Positions 31,958-42,728 of a stretch of 64,000 nucleotides of DNA are shown here, piece after piece. How positions within the stretch are numbered: the first letter of the stretch is position 1; each line of letters begins with the position of its first letter. The translations under genes and the position numbers were made by a program. The stretch comes from Flavobacterium oreochromis. Lineage in GTDB: Bacteria > Bacteroidota > Bacteroidia > Flavobacteriales > Flavobacteriaceae. The notes beneath the pieces are model-generated. The model had not been told where the DNA came from, did no database searches, and saw only the letters and a list, made by a program, of their open reading frames with translations. The stretch is from positions 620,001-684,000 of the forward strand of contig NZ_CP067377.1 of assembly GCF_019565455.1 (NCBI RefSeq), written 5' to 3'.

Positions 31958-33893
31958 TTTTTTCACAAAAATTATAGAACTTGAATTACTTTCTGTTATT
32001 ATTTGAAACAAATAGAATCCAGATGATAGATAACTAACATCTTCTGAATTTGTAACGTTCTTTTCTACCTTGAATTCTTTTATTAGCTTACCTGTTAGGT
32101 CAAAAATTTTGCCTATGCCACTTGTACCTACTTTACTTCCAAACAAATAGTATAGTTGATCATGAACTGGGTTAGGTGCTATAATAATTTGGTCATCTAA
32201 ATATTTTATTCTAAATCCTTTTATACTTGATTCTGAAAATCTTCCTTCTCTAATTATGATATTTTCTTTATAACCTATTTTATAATACCCCTCTCCATTA
32301 TCACAACATAATCCATCTTTATTTGTATCTTTTATAACAAAAGTATAACATTCTTTATCACGTAAAGTCCATTTTTCTTGAATAAGAGCTGGATCATTAT
32401 CACTATAAGGTCCGCCAGAATGAAGTATTTCACCTAAGCTATTTGATAATCCCCATGTAATATTTGATCCTTTGTTATCTAACTGTAGCTCAAAGCTTAC
32501 TTCGTCATAAAAGAAAGCTTCTGCTTGAGCTGTATTAATAATTTTAACTTTAGCAAAATTATTTGAGCCCCTGGCATCTGTCACCCCATTTATCTGTACT
32601 ATCTCTACGTTTAAGATATCATTTTCAACTCCTATTTCAGGAATAGAAATAAGGGCATACTGATTAGGTGTTAATGTTCCTTTCCAATTAATTTCTTTTA
32701 CAGTCCCCTCATTAAAACGATACTTTATTAAAGTGCTATTAACATCATTAATTCCTCTATTAATTATTGATATTTTTCTAGGCTCATTAATACATAAATT
32801 AGTAATTCCTGTGAACTGTTTTTCGATTTTTACCTCAGCATCATTAACCAATAATAATATAGATTTTTCTTTTTCTGAGCTTACTATAGTCCTTCTTCTA
32901 GGCGAGTTTTCTAATATGGTTCGAATTCTATCTTTCTGATTTTGTGTAAAAATATTCATACAGGCATCATCTGTATAATCCATATAATTCTGAACCATTT
33001 CATCTCCTGTCTCAAGGCAATTTAAAATTTTAGGGCATCCTAAATTGGCATTATGAGCTTGTGGAGTATCAGCACAAAAATCATCTCCACAATAGGCATC
33101 ACCCCATATATGTCTTAATCCAAGCCAATGTCCTACTTCATGAGTAACAGTTCTCCCTTTATCAAAGGAAAATCCTCCGTAAATTCCATTGGGATAATTT
33201 TCTCTAGAACCAAAATTTAAATAATTAATTACAATTCCATCTGTATCATCAGGACCTCCATTTTGATTTAATCCTGGTACATTTGCTACGCTTGGAAATT
33301 GTGCATTTCCTAACAATCCAGATTTTTCAAAATCAACTACCCAAACATTTAAATATAATGATGTATCCCAGAATGTTTCTGGTTTTACAATATTATTAAC
33401 ATCGTCTTCAGACCATTTTGAATGATTATAATATACTCGCTCAATACCATTGGTTGGGTTACCTACAGGATCTACTTGTGCTAAGGCAAATTGAATTTCT
33501 AAATCAACTCCACTAGGATGGTTATTATAGCCTGGTGTATTTATTTTTTCCCTAAAATCGTTATTTAAGATTTCTATTTGAGAAAGAACTTGTCGATCAT
33601 CAATATTAGGAGCCTGTCCTACATCTTGTCCAGAATGTATAATATGTACAACTATGGGGATTGTAATAATTCCGTTTAATACTGATTTATTTTTTTCTGC
33701 CTTTCTATTAATGGATTTAACCATTTTTCAAATTGAGCTAAAGTAGCTCTTTTAGGATATTTTTTTGCAAATATTGTTCGTACTCTACAGTAGAGCATCT
33801 AATTACTTTTCCTTCTTCATTGTTTTGTCCTTTTAGGGTAAATGAGATGAAGAGAATTAATAGATAGATTATGGACTTATTTATTATTTTCAT
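31955..33893 (-). CDS. Secreted M43 (cytophagalysin/pappalysin) metallopeptidase with T9SS sorting domain, two frameshifts
   Basis: Exported zinc protease of about 646 residues. From the ATG at 33893 there is a signal peptide (SIIYLLILFISFTLKGQ) and a propeptide start RCSTVEYEQYLQK. Two single-base deletions near 33760 (A7 run) and 33720-33725 must be repaired to reach the long frame. The catalytic domain has HEVGHWLGLRHIWGD (the HExxHxxGxxH site) and the downstream MDYTDD Met-turn typical of M43. The C-terminus (IAPNPVHDQLYYLF to SIIFVKK) is a type A T9SS sorting domain. Likely a partner of the M36 protease in extracellular proteolysis. Confidence 0.88.
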
Positions 33894-33939
33894 ATTAATT
33901 AAATACTGTTTATAAAAATACGAACTTATTAAATTTTAT

Positions 33940-36900
33940 CTATGCAATTTTAAAATTTATTTGCATATTTTCCATTTCTTGTAACAGTTCAGAAGAAATT
34001 TTTATTTTTATCTTACGACTTGGCATAGATAACATATTTTTAATAATTATTTCCTCTTTCTCTTCTGGTATCTCTACCTCAATTTCTCCATTTTCTATAT
34101 CATCGTTTTGACTGTCTTCAATAGGGGCACTATCAATTTCTAATTGTTTTTTAATTTTTTCTAGCTCCATAACTTCAAACGTTACCTGATGATCTCCTTT
34201 ATTATCTACAAATAAATTATACAAATTATTTACTAAGTCTTCTTTTATTTCATATATAGAAAATAAAATGGTCATTTTTTTAGCATAAGTTGGTAGAACA
34301 TCTGCAAGCATTTTCCCATCCATAAATTGGATTCTAGGATCTGACTTTTTACCTGTTTCACGATTTGTCCAACCTTCTTTTACATTCAATTTAAAATAAA
34401 CGAATTGATTTTGAACTAAATAATGACGAAATCTTAAATATTCTTCATCAAAAATTCTAAACTCATATGTTTCATCATATCCTTCTAAATTAAATGTTGC
34501 CCAACCTTTACCATTTTTAGCAGTTCTGTGTTGAACATTACTAACCATACCTCCTAACGAAATATTTTTCCCTACTAATTGCTCTAAATAAGACAACTGT
34601 TCTAAACGAGTATTACAGAAATATTTCATTTCATATTTATAATCATCAAGTGGATGCCCTGAAATATAAATTCCTACTACTTCTTTTTCCCTTGCTAATT
34701 TTTCCATGGTATGCCATTCTTCACAAGGAGGAACTGTAGGTTCTGGTATTTGAACTTCTGTCGTATCGCCGAATAGACTTACTTGAGAAGAATTTTCATT
34801 TTCTTGCATTTTGGCACCATATTTCATGGCTTTTTCTAAAAACCAGATATTATCACCTTCATGATGAAAATATTGAGCTCTATGAGTATTTTCAAAACAA
34901 TCAAATCCTCCTGAAAGTGCAAGATTCTCAAATGCTTTTTTGTTTGCTGCTCTTAAATCTATTCGTTTGGCTAAATCAAAAATTGATTTGTATTTACTTT
35001 CTTTTCTATTTTCAATAATGGTGTTTACCGCTCCTTCTCCAACCCCTTTAATTGCCCCCATCCCGAATCGAATAGCATAATTTTCATTTACTGTAAATTT
35101 ATAAAACGACTCATTGACATCAGGTCCTAAAACCTCTAATCCCATACGCCTGCATTCTTCCATAAAAAAAGATACTTGTTTAATATCATTCATGTTATTA
35201 GAAAGAACGGCTGCCATGTATTCAGCTGGATAATGCGCTTTAAGATAAGCTGTCTGATATGCTACCCAAGCATAACAGGTGGAGTGTGATTTATTAAATG
35301 CATAACTTGCAAAAGCTTCCCAGTCAGTCCAGATTTTATCTAATTTCTGAGCATCATGACCATTAGCCATTGCTTGATCTATGAATTTAGATTTCATTTT
35401 ATCTAGTACATCCTTTTGTTTTTTCCCCATTGCTTTACGAAGAACGTCAGCATCACCTTTAGAGAAGTTTGCTAATTTTTGAGAAAGAAGCATTACTTGT
35501 TCCTGATACACGGTAATTCCATACGTTTCTGCTAAATATTCTTCGCAAGCATCTAAATCATATGTTATTTCTTCAATTCCATTTTTTCTTCGAACAAAGG
35601 AAGGAATATATTCTAGAGGCCCTGGGCGATACAAGGCATTCATGGCAATTAAATCAGCAAAAACAGTTGGTTTTAAATCCTTCATGTATTTTTGCATACC
35701 GGGTGATTCATATTGGAATACTCCAACTGTTTCTCCTCGTTGAAAAAGTTCGTAAGTTTTTACATCATCAATAGGAAAATTATCAGGATCTAATTCTATT
35801 CCCAAACGATATTTTACTAGCTTAACTGTATCTTTTATTAGAGTTAAGGTCTTCAGACCCAAAAAGTCCATTTTTAATAGACCTGCACTTTCTGCTACTG
35901 AGTTATCAAACTGAGTAACATATAAGTCTGAATCTTTAGCGGTAGTTACAGGAACGAAATTAGTAATATCATCTGGTGTAATAATAACTCCACAAGCATG
36001 TATCCCTGTATTACGCATAGAACCTTCCAAAACCTTGGCTTGCTGAATGGTCTCTCCTGCTAAATCACCTTCATTCGCTATACTTATTAACTCTTTTACT
36101 CGATCAAATTCCTCAGAGGATTTGAGTGCTTTTTTAACTTCTCCCTCTTCTTCTTTTAAAAATCGAGCAAGATTCCACTTAGAAGGCATCATAGCTGGAA
36201 TTAGTTTTGCAATTTTATCTGCTTCAAATAAGGGTAAATCCAACACCCTAGCAGTATCTCGTATGGCAGATTTTGTTGCCATTTTACCATATGTAATGAT
36301 TTGTGCTACTTGGTTAGCTCCGTACTTATCAATAACATACTGCATTACATCTCCTCGTCCTTCATCATCAAAATCAATATCAATATCGGGCATGGATACA
36401 CGATCTGGATTCAGGAAACGCTCAAAAAGCAAATCATATTGAATTGGATCTATGTTTGTAATTCCTAAACAATAAGCAACTGCTGAACCTGCAGCAGAAC
36501 CACGACCAGGACCAACAGAAACGCCCATTTGCCTTGCAGCAGCAATGAAATCTTGAACAATTAAGAAATAACCTGGATATCCCGTTTTTTCTATTGTTAA
36601 TAATTCAAAATCTAAACGTTCTTTAATTTCATTCGTTTTAGTTAAATTTATTGATTCATCAGCAATTTCTGGGTATCTCTTACGAGCTCCTTCGTATGTA
36701 AGATAACGTAAATATTTATTTTCTCCTCTTTTACCTCCATCTTGATTGTCTTCTGCTACTAAAAACTCTTCAGGAATATCAAATTTAGGTAATAGTACAT
36801 CTCGATATAAGGAATAAACTTCTATTTTGTTTATAATTTCTTGAATATTAACAATAGCCTCTGGCAAATCAGCAAAAAGATGTTTCATTTCTTCTTGCGT

Positions 36901-38478
36901 TTTAAAATAATATTCTTGATTAGGAAGTCCATAACGATAACCACGCCCCCTTCCAATAGGTGTAGCTTGTTTTTCTCCTTCTTTTACACACAATAAAATA
37001 TCGTGAGCATTAGCATCTTCCTTAGCAACATAATAAGTATTATTAGTTGCTATCAATTTAACTTGATGTTTATGAGCAAACTGTGTTAAAGTCTGATTAA
37101 CGCGATTTTCATCTTCTTGATTATGACGCATTATTTCGAGATAAAAATCATCTCCAAATTGTGATTTCCACCACAAAAGTGCTTCTTCTGCTTGGTTTTC
37201 ACCAACATTAAGAATTTTACTAGGTATTTCTCCGTATAAATTACCCGATAGAACTATAATATCTTCTTTATATTGTTCTACTATGTTTCGATCTATTCTA
37301 GGTACGTAATAAAACCCCTCTGTATAGGCAATAGATGCCATTTTTGCTAAATTATGGTAACCATTCTTATTTTTAGCTAAGAATACGACTTGATATCCAT
37401 TATCTTTGACTGATTTATCTTTATGATTGTTACAAACAAAGAATTCTCCCCCCACGATGGGTTTAATTTCAACTTCAGAGGGCGTTTCTCCTTTTTCTAT
37501 ACTAGCTTCATTTTTAGATTTAGCAGATTTATTATGATTTAAGACAGCACTTACAAACTGAAAGGCTCCCATCATGTTTCCTACATCAGTCATAGCTACT
37601 GCAGTCATTTTACTTTTAGCTGCTGCATTTACGATAGCAGGAATAGAAATTGTAGATTGTAAGACGGAAAACTGAGTATGATTATGCAAATGTGCATACA
37701 CAGCGTGTTCTAAACTTTTAATTGCTTCTTCCGAAACAGCTGTACCTCCTCCTTCTTGCTGTATTTTATTTAATCTATTTCTAATTTCATCAGAAGCAGA
37801 CTTTAAATTGATATGCTTTAAACCAATTAGTTTAATTTCTTGAGGATTATTTTGGCGGAAACGCATATAATATTCCTCTGGAACATCTAATTCTTCTTCT
37901 GTAAAGACTTCTCTTTTAATGAGTTCAAGAAAACAACGAGTTGTAGCTTCTACGTCAGCAGTAGCATTATGAGCTTCTGCAAAAGGTTCCCCAAAGAGGA
38001 ACTGATGCAATTCAGTAAGTGTTGGTAATTTATACCTCCCTCCACGTCCTCCTGGTAATTTCAATAATTCTGCTGTAGTTTCAGTACAAGTGTCTAAAAC
38101 AGGCATTTGTGATAAAGCAGAAGTAACTCCTCCTCTATAAAACTCACATCCCATTATATTAACATCAAAGCCAACGTTTTGACCAACAACATATTTTGCT
38201 TTTGAAAGAGCTATATTAAATTTATCTAATACCTCTTGTAAACTAACCCCCTGTTCCATGGCTAATTCAGTAGAAATACCATGAACTCTCTCCGCATCAT
38301 AAGGAATATTAAATCCCTCTGGCTTCACAAGATAATCTTGGTGTTCTATGAGTTGCCCCATTTCATCGTGCAACTGCCAAGCTATTTGTATACAACGTGG
38401 CCAATTATCTGTATCAGTAATAGGGGCAGACCAACTACGTGGTAAACCTGTAGTTTCAGTATCAAAAATTAAATACAT
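33940..38478 (-). CDS. dnaE: DNA polymerase III alpha subunit with N-terminal proofreading exonuclease
   Basis: Replicative polymerase, about 1512 residues from the start at 38478 (MYLIFDTETTGLP). Residues 1 to about 185 form a DnaQ-like DEDDh exonuclease: Asp6 and Glu8 in FDTETTG, Asp in NVGFDVNIM, and HNATADVEA with the final His/Asp pair. Then come a PHP domain (HLHNHTQFSVL), the polymerase core with GPGRGSAAGSAVAYC and the catalytic PDIDIDFDDEGRGD, a helix-hairpin-helix region and an OB fold (LGGMVSNVQHRTAKNGKGW). The 26 upstream codons in the open frame are rejected. Proofreading is thus in cis instead of on a separate epsilon subunit. The frame is intact across 4.5 kb. Confidence 0.95.
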   Translation of the reverse strand: MYLIFDTETTGLPRSWSAPITDTDNWPRCIQIAWQLHDEMGQLIEHQDYLVKPEGFNIPYDAERVHGISTELAMEQGVSLQEVLDKFNIALSKAKYVVGQNVGFDVNIMGCEFYRGGVTSALSQMPVLDTCTETTAELLKLPGGRGGRYKLPTLTELHQFLFGEPFAEAHNATADVEATTRCFLELIKREVFTEEELDVPEEYYMRFRQNNPQEIKLIGLKHINLKSASDEIRNRLNKIQQEGGGTAVSEEAIKSLEHAVYAHLHNHTQFSVLQSTISIPAIVNAAAKSKMTAVAMTDVGNMMGAFQFVSAVLNHNKSAKSKNEASIEKGETPSEVEIKPIVGGEFFVCNNHKDKSVKDNGYQVVFLAKNKNGYHNLAKMASIAYTEGFYYVPRIDRNIVEQYKEDIIVLSGNLYGEIPSKILNVGENQAEEALLWWKSQFGDDFYLEIMRHNQEDENRVNQTLTQFAHKHQVKLIATNNTYYVAKEDANAHDILLCVKEGEKQATPIGRGRGYRYGLPNQEYYFKTQEEMKHLFADLPEAIVNIQEIINKIEVYSLYRDVLLPKFDIPEEFLVAEDNQDGGKRGENKYLRYLTYEGARKRYPEIADESINLTKTNEIKERLDFELLTIEKTGYPGYFLIVQDFIAAARQMGVSVGPGRGSAAGSAVAYCLGITNIDPIQYDLLFERFLNPDRVSMPDIDIDFDDEGRGDVMQYVIDKYGANQVAQIITYGKMATKSAIRDTARVLDLPLFEADKIAKLIPAMMPSKWNLARFLKEEEGEVKKALKSSEEFDRVKELISIANEGDLAGETIQQAKVLEGSMRNTGIHACGVIITPDDITNFVPVTTAKDSDLYVTQFDNSVAESAGLLKMDFLGLKTLTLIKDTVKLVKYRLGIELDPDNFPIDDVKTYELFQRGETVGVFQYESPGMQKYMKDLKPTVFADLIAMNALYRPGPLEYIPSFVRRKNGIEEITYDLDACEEYLAETYGITVYQEQVMLLSQKLANFSKGDADVLRKAMGKKQKDVLDKMKSKFIDQAMANGHDAQKLDKIWTDWEAFASYAFNKSHSTCYAWVAYQTAYLKAHYPAEYMAAVLSNNMNDIKQVSFFMEECRRMGLEVLGPDVNESFYKFTVNENYAIRFGMGAIKGVGEGAVNTIIENRKESKYKSIFDLAKRIDLRAANKKAFENLALSGGFDCFENTHRAQYFHHEGDNIWFLEKAMKYGAKMQENENSSQVSLFGDTTEVQIPEPTVPPCEEWHTMEKLAREKEVVGIYISGHPLDDYKYEMKYFCNTRLEQLSYLEQLVGKNISLGGMVSNVQHRTAKNGKGWATFNLEGYDETYEFRIFDEEYLRFRHYLVQNQFVYFKLNVKEGWTNRETGKKSDPRIQFMDGKMLADVLPTYAKKMTILFSIYEIKEDLVNNLYNLFVDNKGDHQVTFEVMELEKIKKQLEIDSAPIEDSQNDDIENGEIEVEIPEEKEEIIIKNMLSMPSRKIKIKISSELLQEMENMQINFKIA

Positions 38479-38680
38479 AGATGCAAAATTCGAAATTTTA
38501 ATAACTCTTTTCCATAGTAATTTTTCAGAATTTAAATCTGAAAAGAGAATTTCCAAAAATACATTTTAGAAAGGAAGAAATCAAATAATTTAATAGGAAG
38601 GATGATTATTGATTCGTTATTCAGGTTTTAAGCCTAACTAACTAGTGTAAAACAAAGAATATAAAATTTTATAAAATAAA

Positions 38681-38706
38681 AAAGCCTCACATTTCTGTAA
38701 GGCTTT
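38681..38706 (-). terminator. Terminator of tRNA-Met
   Basis: AAAGCCT pairs with AGGCTTT, followed on the minus strand by a T-run, just after the tRNA. Confidence 0.7.
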
Positions 38707-38717
38707 GATTTTACTAG

Positions 38718-38791
38718 TGGTCCCACCTGGGCTCGAACCAGGGACCACCTGATTATGAGTCAGGTGCTCTAACCAACTGAGCTATAGGACC
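38718..38791 (-). tRNA. tRNA-Met (CAT), elongator type
   Basis: A 74-nt cloverleaf on the minus strand: acceptor GGTCCTA with TGGGACC, anticodon loop CTCATAA giving CAT, T arm CCTGG-TTCGAGC-CCAGG, discriminator A. It has a normal 1-72 G-C pair, so it is not the initiator. A lysidine-modified tRNA-Ile2, which also has CAT, cannot be excluded by eye. Confidence 0.93.
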
Positions 38792-38878
38792 AATTTACCT
38801 AAGTAAACTTTTTTATTTGCTCAGAGTTGCTCTCTGTTTGCGGTTGCAATATTAAGACATTTTTTTAATTCTGCAAAA

Positions 38879-39283
38879 TTATTTTTCAATTTCTTGACAC
38901 AATTCGATCAATACCCCATTAGTACTCTTAGGATGTAAGAAAGCAACTAATTTATTATCAGCACCTTTCTTAGGAATTTCGTTCAAAACAATAAATCCAT
39001 TTTTTTTCAATCTTTCTATTTCTAGTAGTATATTTTCAACATCAAAAGCAATATGATGGATCCCTTCCCCCTTCTTTTCAATAAATTTTGCAATAGGACT
39101 TTCTGAATGAGTAGCTTCTAAAAGTTCTATTTTATTAGGACCATTCATAAAAAAAGATGTTTTAACACCTTCACTTTCGACAAATTCTTCTTTATATGCA
39201 GGCTGCCCAAAAAGTAATTCAAAAATCTTATTAGATTCTTCTAAACTTTTTACTGCAATTCCTATGTGTTCAATTTTTTTCAT
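38879..39283 (-). CDS. mce: Methylmalonyl-CoA epimerase
   Basis: VOC-fold enzyme interconverting R- and S-methylmalonyl-CoA in propionate, odd-chain and branched amino-acid metabolism. 134 residues from the ATG at 39283 (the longer frame would begin with a TTG two codons upstream). IEHIGIAV carries a metal-binding His (residue 6 or so), GIHHIAFDV another, and the Glu near the C-terminus in VLIELCQE completes the metal site. The methylmalonyl-CoA mutase genes are not in the window. Confidence 0.9.
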   Translation of the reverse strand: MKKIEHIGIAVKSLEESNKIFELLFGQPAYKEEFVESEGVKTSFFMNGPNKIELLEATHSESPIAKFIEKKGEGIHHIAFDVENILLEIERLKKNGFIVLNEIPKKGADNKLVAFLHPKSTNGVLIELCQEIEK

Positions 39284-39367
39284 TACCAAATTATTTATTT
39301 AGACAAATATATCATTTGAGAAACTCAAAATAGCAACACTAATTACAAAAAATTGTATGTTTGCAGC

Positions 39368-39760
39368 ATGGAGACTAATAGACAGAAAAAAATAGGAAAC
39401 GTTTTACAAAAAGATTTAGTAGATATTTTACAAGGAGAGGTACGTAAAAATGGAATTTCAAATCTTGTTATATCTGTTTCAAAAGTGAGTGTCACTACTG
39501 ATTTATCAATTGCAAAAGTATTTCTTAGCATTTTCCCACAAGATAAAGCAGAAGAAATTTTAGAAGCTGTAAAATCAAACACTCCCCTTATTAAACACGA
39601 TTTAGCACAACGTGTAAAACAACAACTGCGTCGCGTTCCTAATCTACTTTTCTACATTGATGACAGTTTAGACTACATTGAAAAGATAGATAATGCTTTA
39701 TCAGGAAAAGACAACCCAATAGAAAACCCTAATTTATTAGATAAAAGAAAGAAATCTTAA
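39368..39760 (+). CDS. rbfA: Ribosome-binding factor A
   Basis: Binds free 30S subunits and helps finish 16S rRNA 5'-end processing. 130 residues from METNRQKKIGNVLQKDL. A KH-like fold with SVTTDLSIAKVFLSIFP and the conserved RRVPNLLFYIDDSLDY near the C-terminus. The start at 39368 is favoured over the frame's first codon at 39353, because a TATGTTTG -7 element at 39356-39363 overlaps the upstream codons. If that box is used the transcript would be nearly leaderless. Confidence 0.92.
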   Translation: METNRQKKIGNVLQKDLVDILQGEVRKNGISNLVISVSKVSVTTDLSIAKVFLSIFPQDKAEEILEAVKSNTPLIKHDLAQRVKQQLRRVPNLLFYIDDSLDYIEKIDNALSGKDNPIENPNLLDKRKKS

Positions 39761-39764
39761 GCAA

Positions 39765-40973
39765 TTGTACTTCCCTTTTTACATAGCGCAACGATATTTA
39801 CGCACTGGCAGCAAAAACAATGCAATAAACATTATTAGCCGCATAGCCTCAGTAGGAATAATCATTGGATCTATGTCATTATTTGTTGTACTCTCTGTTT
39901 TTAGTGGACTAAAAGAGTTCAGTCTATCTTTTAGCAATAACTTTGATCCTGATTTAAAAATCTTTCCTAAAAAGGCAAAATCATCACAGTTAATAGCCAA
40001 CAACTTGATAAATTAAAAAAGCTAAAAGGAATTAAGTTTTACAGCAATATCATTGAAGAGAAGGTTCTTTTCATGTATAAAGGAAAAGAACATGTTGCCG
40101 AAATCAAAGGCGTAGATAATCAGTTTAATCAGGTCAACAAAATCCAAAAAGCAATCTATCAAGGTCAATGGCTAGTTCCTGAAACCCCTCAAGTTGTTAT
40201 GGGAAATGTTATTGCAAATAAATTATCATTAGGTCTTTTTGATTTAAACAACACTCTTGAAATTTATGTACCGAGACCTGGAAAAGGAACCATTACAAAT
40301 CCTGAAACTGCTTTTAACAAATCCAATCTAATACCTGTAGGAATATACTCTATTAATGATGATTTAGATGCAAAGTATGTTTATACAGACTTAAGACTAA
40401 CTCAAGATTTATTGGAATATAAAAAAAAATGAAGTATCTGCAATAGAAATAAAAACAGATAGTCTAGCCAATGAAGACATCATCATCTCTGATTTAACTA
40501 AAATATTTAAAAATAAAGTAGTCATAAAAAACAGAACACAACTTAATGATAGCTTACATAAAATGTTAAATACTGAAAATACAGCTATCTACCTCATTTT
40601 CACATTAGTTATCATCATGACCCTTTTTACTTTAGCAGGCGCTATCATTATGATGATTCTTGAAAAAAAGAACAACCTCCAAACCCTTCTAAATCTAGGC
40701 ACTACCATCAAAAACATTCAAATAATATTCTTATTACAAGGAAGTTTAATAACTTTCATCGGAGGCATATTAGGTATCGCACTAGGCTTTATATTAATCT
40801 TAATACAAGACCAATTTAGCCTAATAACAATAACCGAATCACTACCTTACCCTGTCAAAATAGAAGCCACAAACATTCTAATAGTTTTTGCTACTATTAT
40901 GATTTTAGGCTTTACAGCCTCTTTTATTGCTGGCAGCAGAGTAACAAAAAATCTACTAAACCACAATATTTAA
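39765..40973 (+). CDS. LolC/LolE-type lipoprotein-releasing ABC permease, two frameshifts
   Basis: FtsX/MacB-like inner-membrane permease that, with a LolD ATPase, moves lipoproteins toward the outer membrane. About 402 residues after adding one A near 39971-39975 (A5) and removing one A near 40421-40429 (A9). Four membrane segments are visible: one near the N-terminus (IASVGIIIGSMSLFVVLSVFSG) and three near the C-terminus, with a large periplasmic domain between. The first codon is TTG, 4 bp after the rbfA stop, with YFPFYIAQRYL matching the usual family start. No ATPase gene is adjacent. Confidence 0.85.
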
Positions 40974-41469
40974 TATTTCTAACAAAATTAATTTAAAGCA
41001 TCTTTATCTTTCCTATCTAAATAAAAACAAAACACAGATCCGAAGAATTAGAACAAAAAAAACAAGCCATAAAAAATAATCTCGAAAATAAACACAAACA
41101 CTAAAACTCAGCAATCTTCTTTTTTCCTTTAAAAAATAATGATCGAATTAAACAGAATCAATCAAAACCTATTCAATTCAACTAAACTTTTCAACTTATA
41201 ATTAAAAATCTCTCCATTTAAAACAACCTACTAAAGCGTAATCAAATTTCTAGCAAGAATATTTCAAAGAGACACTAAACACAAAAAATTCAAACAAAAC
41301 AGAAATAATTAAACCTATAAAATCCTGAAATAAATTATTTATCTGATTCATAACATTTATCAGTTGTTGAATAAAAATCTTTATCTAATTTTGTTAAATC
41401 GTGTTTTTAAAAAATATGATTTAATAAATATTTTTATCATCTTTATTTTTTATTATAAAAACAAACCAT
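40974..41469. other. Gene-free spacer of about 495 bp, G-poor on the plus strand
   Basis: No intact gene. The plus strand is very rich in A with few G. One short frame at about 41033-41104 reads RSEELEQKKQAIKNNLENKHKH before a stop and could be the remnant tail of a coiled-coil protein. No RNA gene or promoter motif was recognised except the AT-rich approach to gcdH. Confidence 0.4.
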
Positions 41470-42648
41470 ATGAAACCAGATTTATTTCAATCACCTGATT
41501 ACTATCTATTAGACGACTTATTAACAGAGGAACACAAACTTGTACGTGATGCCGCTCGTACATGGGTAAAAAAAGAAATATCACCTATTATTGAAGAATA
41601 TGCACAACGTGCTGAATTCCCTAATCAAATCATTAAAGGATTAGGAGAAATTGGTGGATTTGGACCTTACATACCTGTTGAATATGGAGGAGCTGGACTA
41701 GATCAGATTTCATACGGTTTAATAATGCAAGAAATTGAAAGAGGAGATTCAGGTGTACGCTCTACTTCCTCTGTACAATCCTCATTAGTAATGTACCCTA
41801 TTTGGAAATATGGTTCTGAAGAACAACGTGAAAAATATTTACCCAAATTAGCTACAGGCGAATGGATGGGGTGCTTTGGATTAACAGAACCTGATTATGG
41901 ATCAAATCCTAGCGGAATGGTAACCAATTTTAAAGATATGGGAGATCACTATCTTTTAAATGGCGCTAAAATGTGGATTTCAAATGCACCATTTGCACAA
42001 ATTGCTGTGGTTTGGGCAAAAAACGAAGAAGGACGCATTCATGGATTAATTGTCGAACGTGGCATGGAAGGCTTTAGCACACCTGAAACACACAACAAAT
42101 GGTCACTACGTGCATCAGCAACAGGTGAACTTATATTTGATAACGTAAAAGTCCCTAAAAAAAATTTACTACCAGGAAAATCAGGTCTAGGTGCCCCTCT
42201 TGGTTGCCTTGACTCAGCCCGATACGGAATAGCATGGGGAGCAATTGGAGCTGCTATGGATTGTTATGACACAGCTTTGCGCTACTCAAAAGAACGTATC
42301 CAGTTTGACAAACCAATTGGAGCCACGCAATTACAACAAAAGAAGCTCGCTGAAATGATTACAGAAATCACAAAAGCACAACTTCTTACTTGGAGACTAG
42401 GCGTATTACGCAATGAAGGAAGAGCTACATCTGCCCAAATATCTATGGCGAAAAGAAATAATGTTGACATGGCACTAACAATCGCTCGCGATGCACGTCA
42501 AATGTTAGGAGGAATGGGTATTACAGGCGAATATTCTATTATGCGACATATGATGAACTTAGAGTCAGTAGTAACATACGAAGGAACACACGACATCCAT
42601 CTGTTAATTACAGGTATGGATGTAACAGGCTTTCCAGCCTTTAAATAA
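41470..42648 (+). CDS. gcdH: Glutaryl-CoA dehydrogenase
   Basis: FAD-dependent acyl-CoA dehydrogenase that oxidises and decarboxylates glutaryl-CoA to crotonyl-CoA in lysine and tryptophan breakdown. 392 residues. It matches GCDH more than other dehydrogenases: SVQSSLVMYPI with the substrate-binding Arg-Ser nearby, CFGLTEPDYGSNP, WSLRASATGELIFDNV, and the C-terminal NLESVVTYEGTHDIHLL, where the Glu is the catalytic base. The frame is intact. It is followed by a hairpin terminator. Confidence 0.9.
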   Translation: MKPDLFQSPDYYLLDDLLTEEHKLVRDAARTWVKKEISPIIEEYAQRAEFPNQIIKGLGEIGGFGPYIPVEYGGAGLDQISYGLIMQEIERGDSGVRSTSSVQSSLVMYPIWKYGSEEQREKYLPKLATGEWMGCFGLTEPDYGSNPSGMVTNFKDMGDHYLLNGAKMWISNAPFAQIAVVWAKNEEGRIHGLIVERGMEGFSTPETHNKWSLRASATGELIFDNVKVPKKNLLPGKSGLGAPLGCLDSARYGIAWGAIGAAMDCYDTALRYSKERIQFDKPIGATQLQQKKLAEMITEITKAQLLTWRLGVLRNEGRATSAQISMAKRNNVDMALTIARDARQMLGGMGITGEYSIMRHMMNLESVVTYEGTHDIHLLITGMDVTGFPAFK

Positions 42649-42673
42649 TACACAAATAAATAAAAATGATATG

Positions 42674-42700
42674 AATGCCTCTCCTTTTAAAGAGGCATTT
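42674..42700 (+). terminator. Terminator of gcdH
   Basis: AATGCCTCT pairs perfectly with AGAGGCATT around an 8-nt loop, then a T-rich tract. That same tract includes a TATTTTTG -7 element at 42713-42720 for the next gene. Confidence 0.8.
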
Positions 42701-42728
42701 ATTATTTTTGTCGAAATTTCTTTAAATA

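Noticed and set aside
36047-36442. ORF on the plus strand inside dnaE
   Set aside because: It is antisense to conserved polymerase residues, so it is a shadow frame.
40073-40973. Two small ORFs as separate genes next to the Lol-type permease
   Set aside because: They are the middle and end of one FtsX-like permease separated by indels in A runs.
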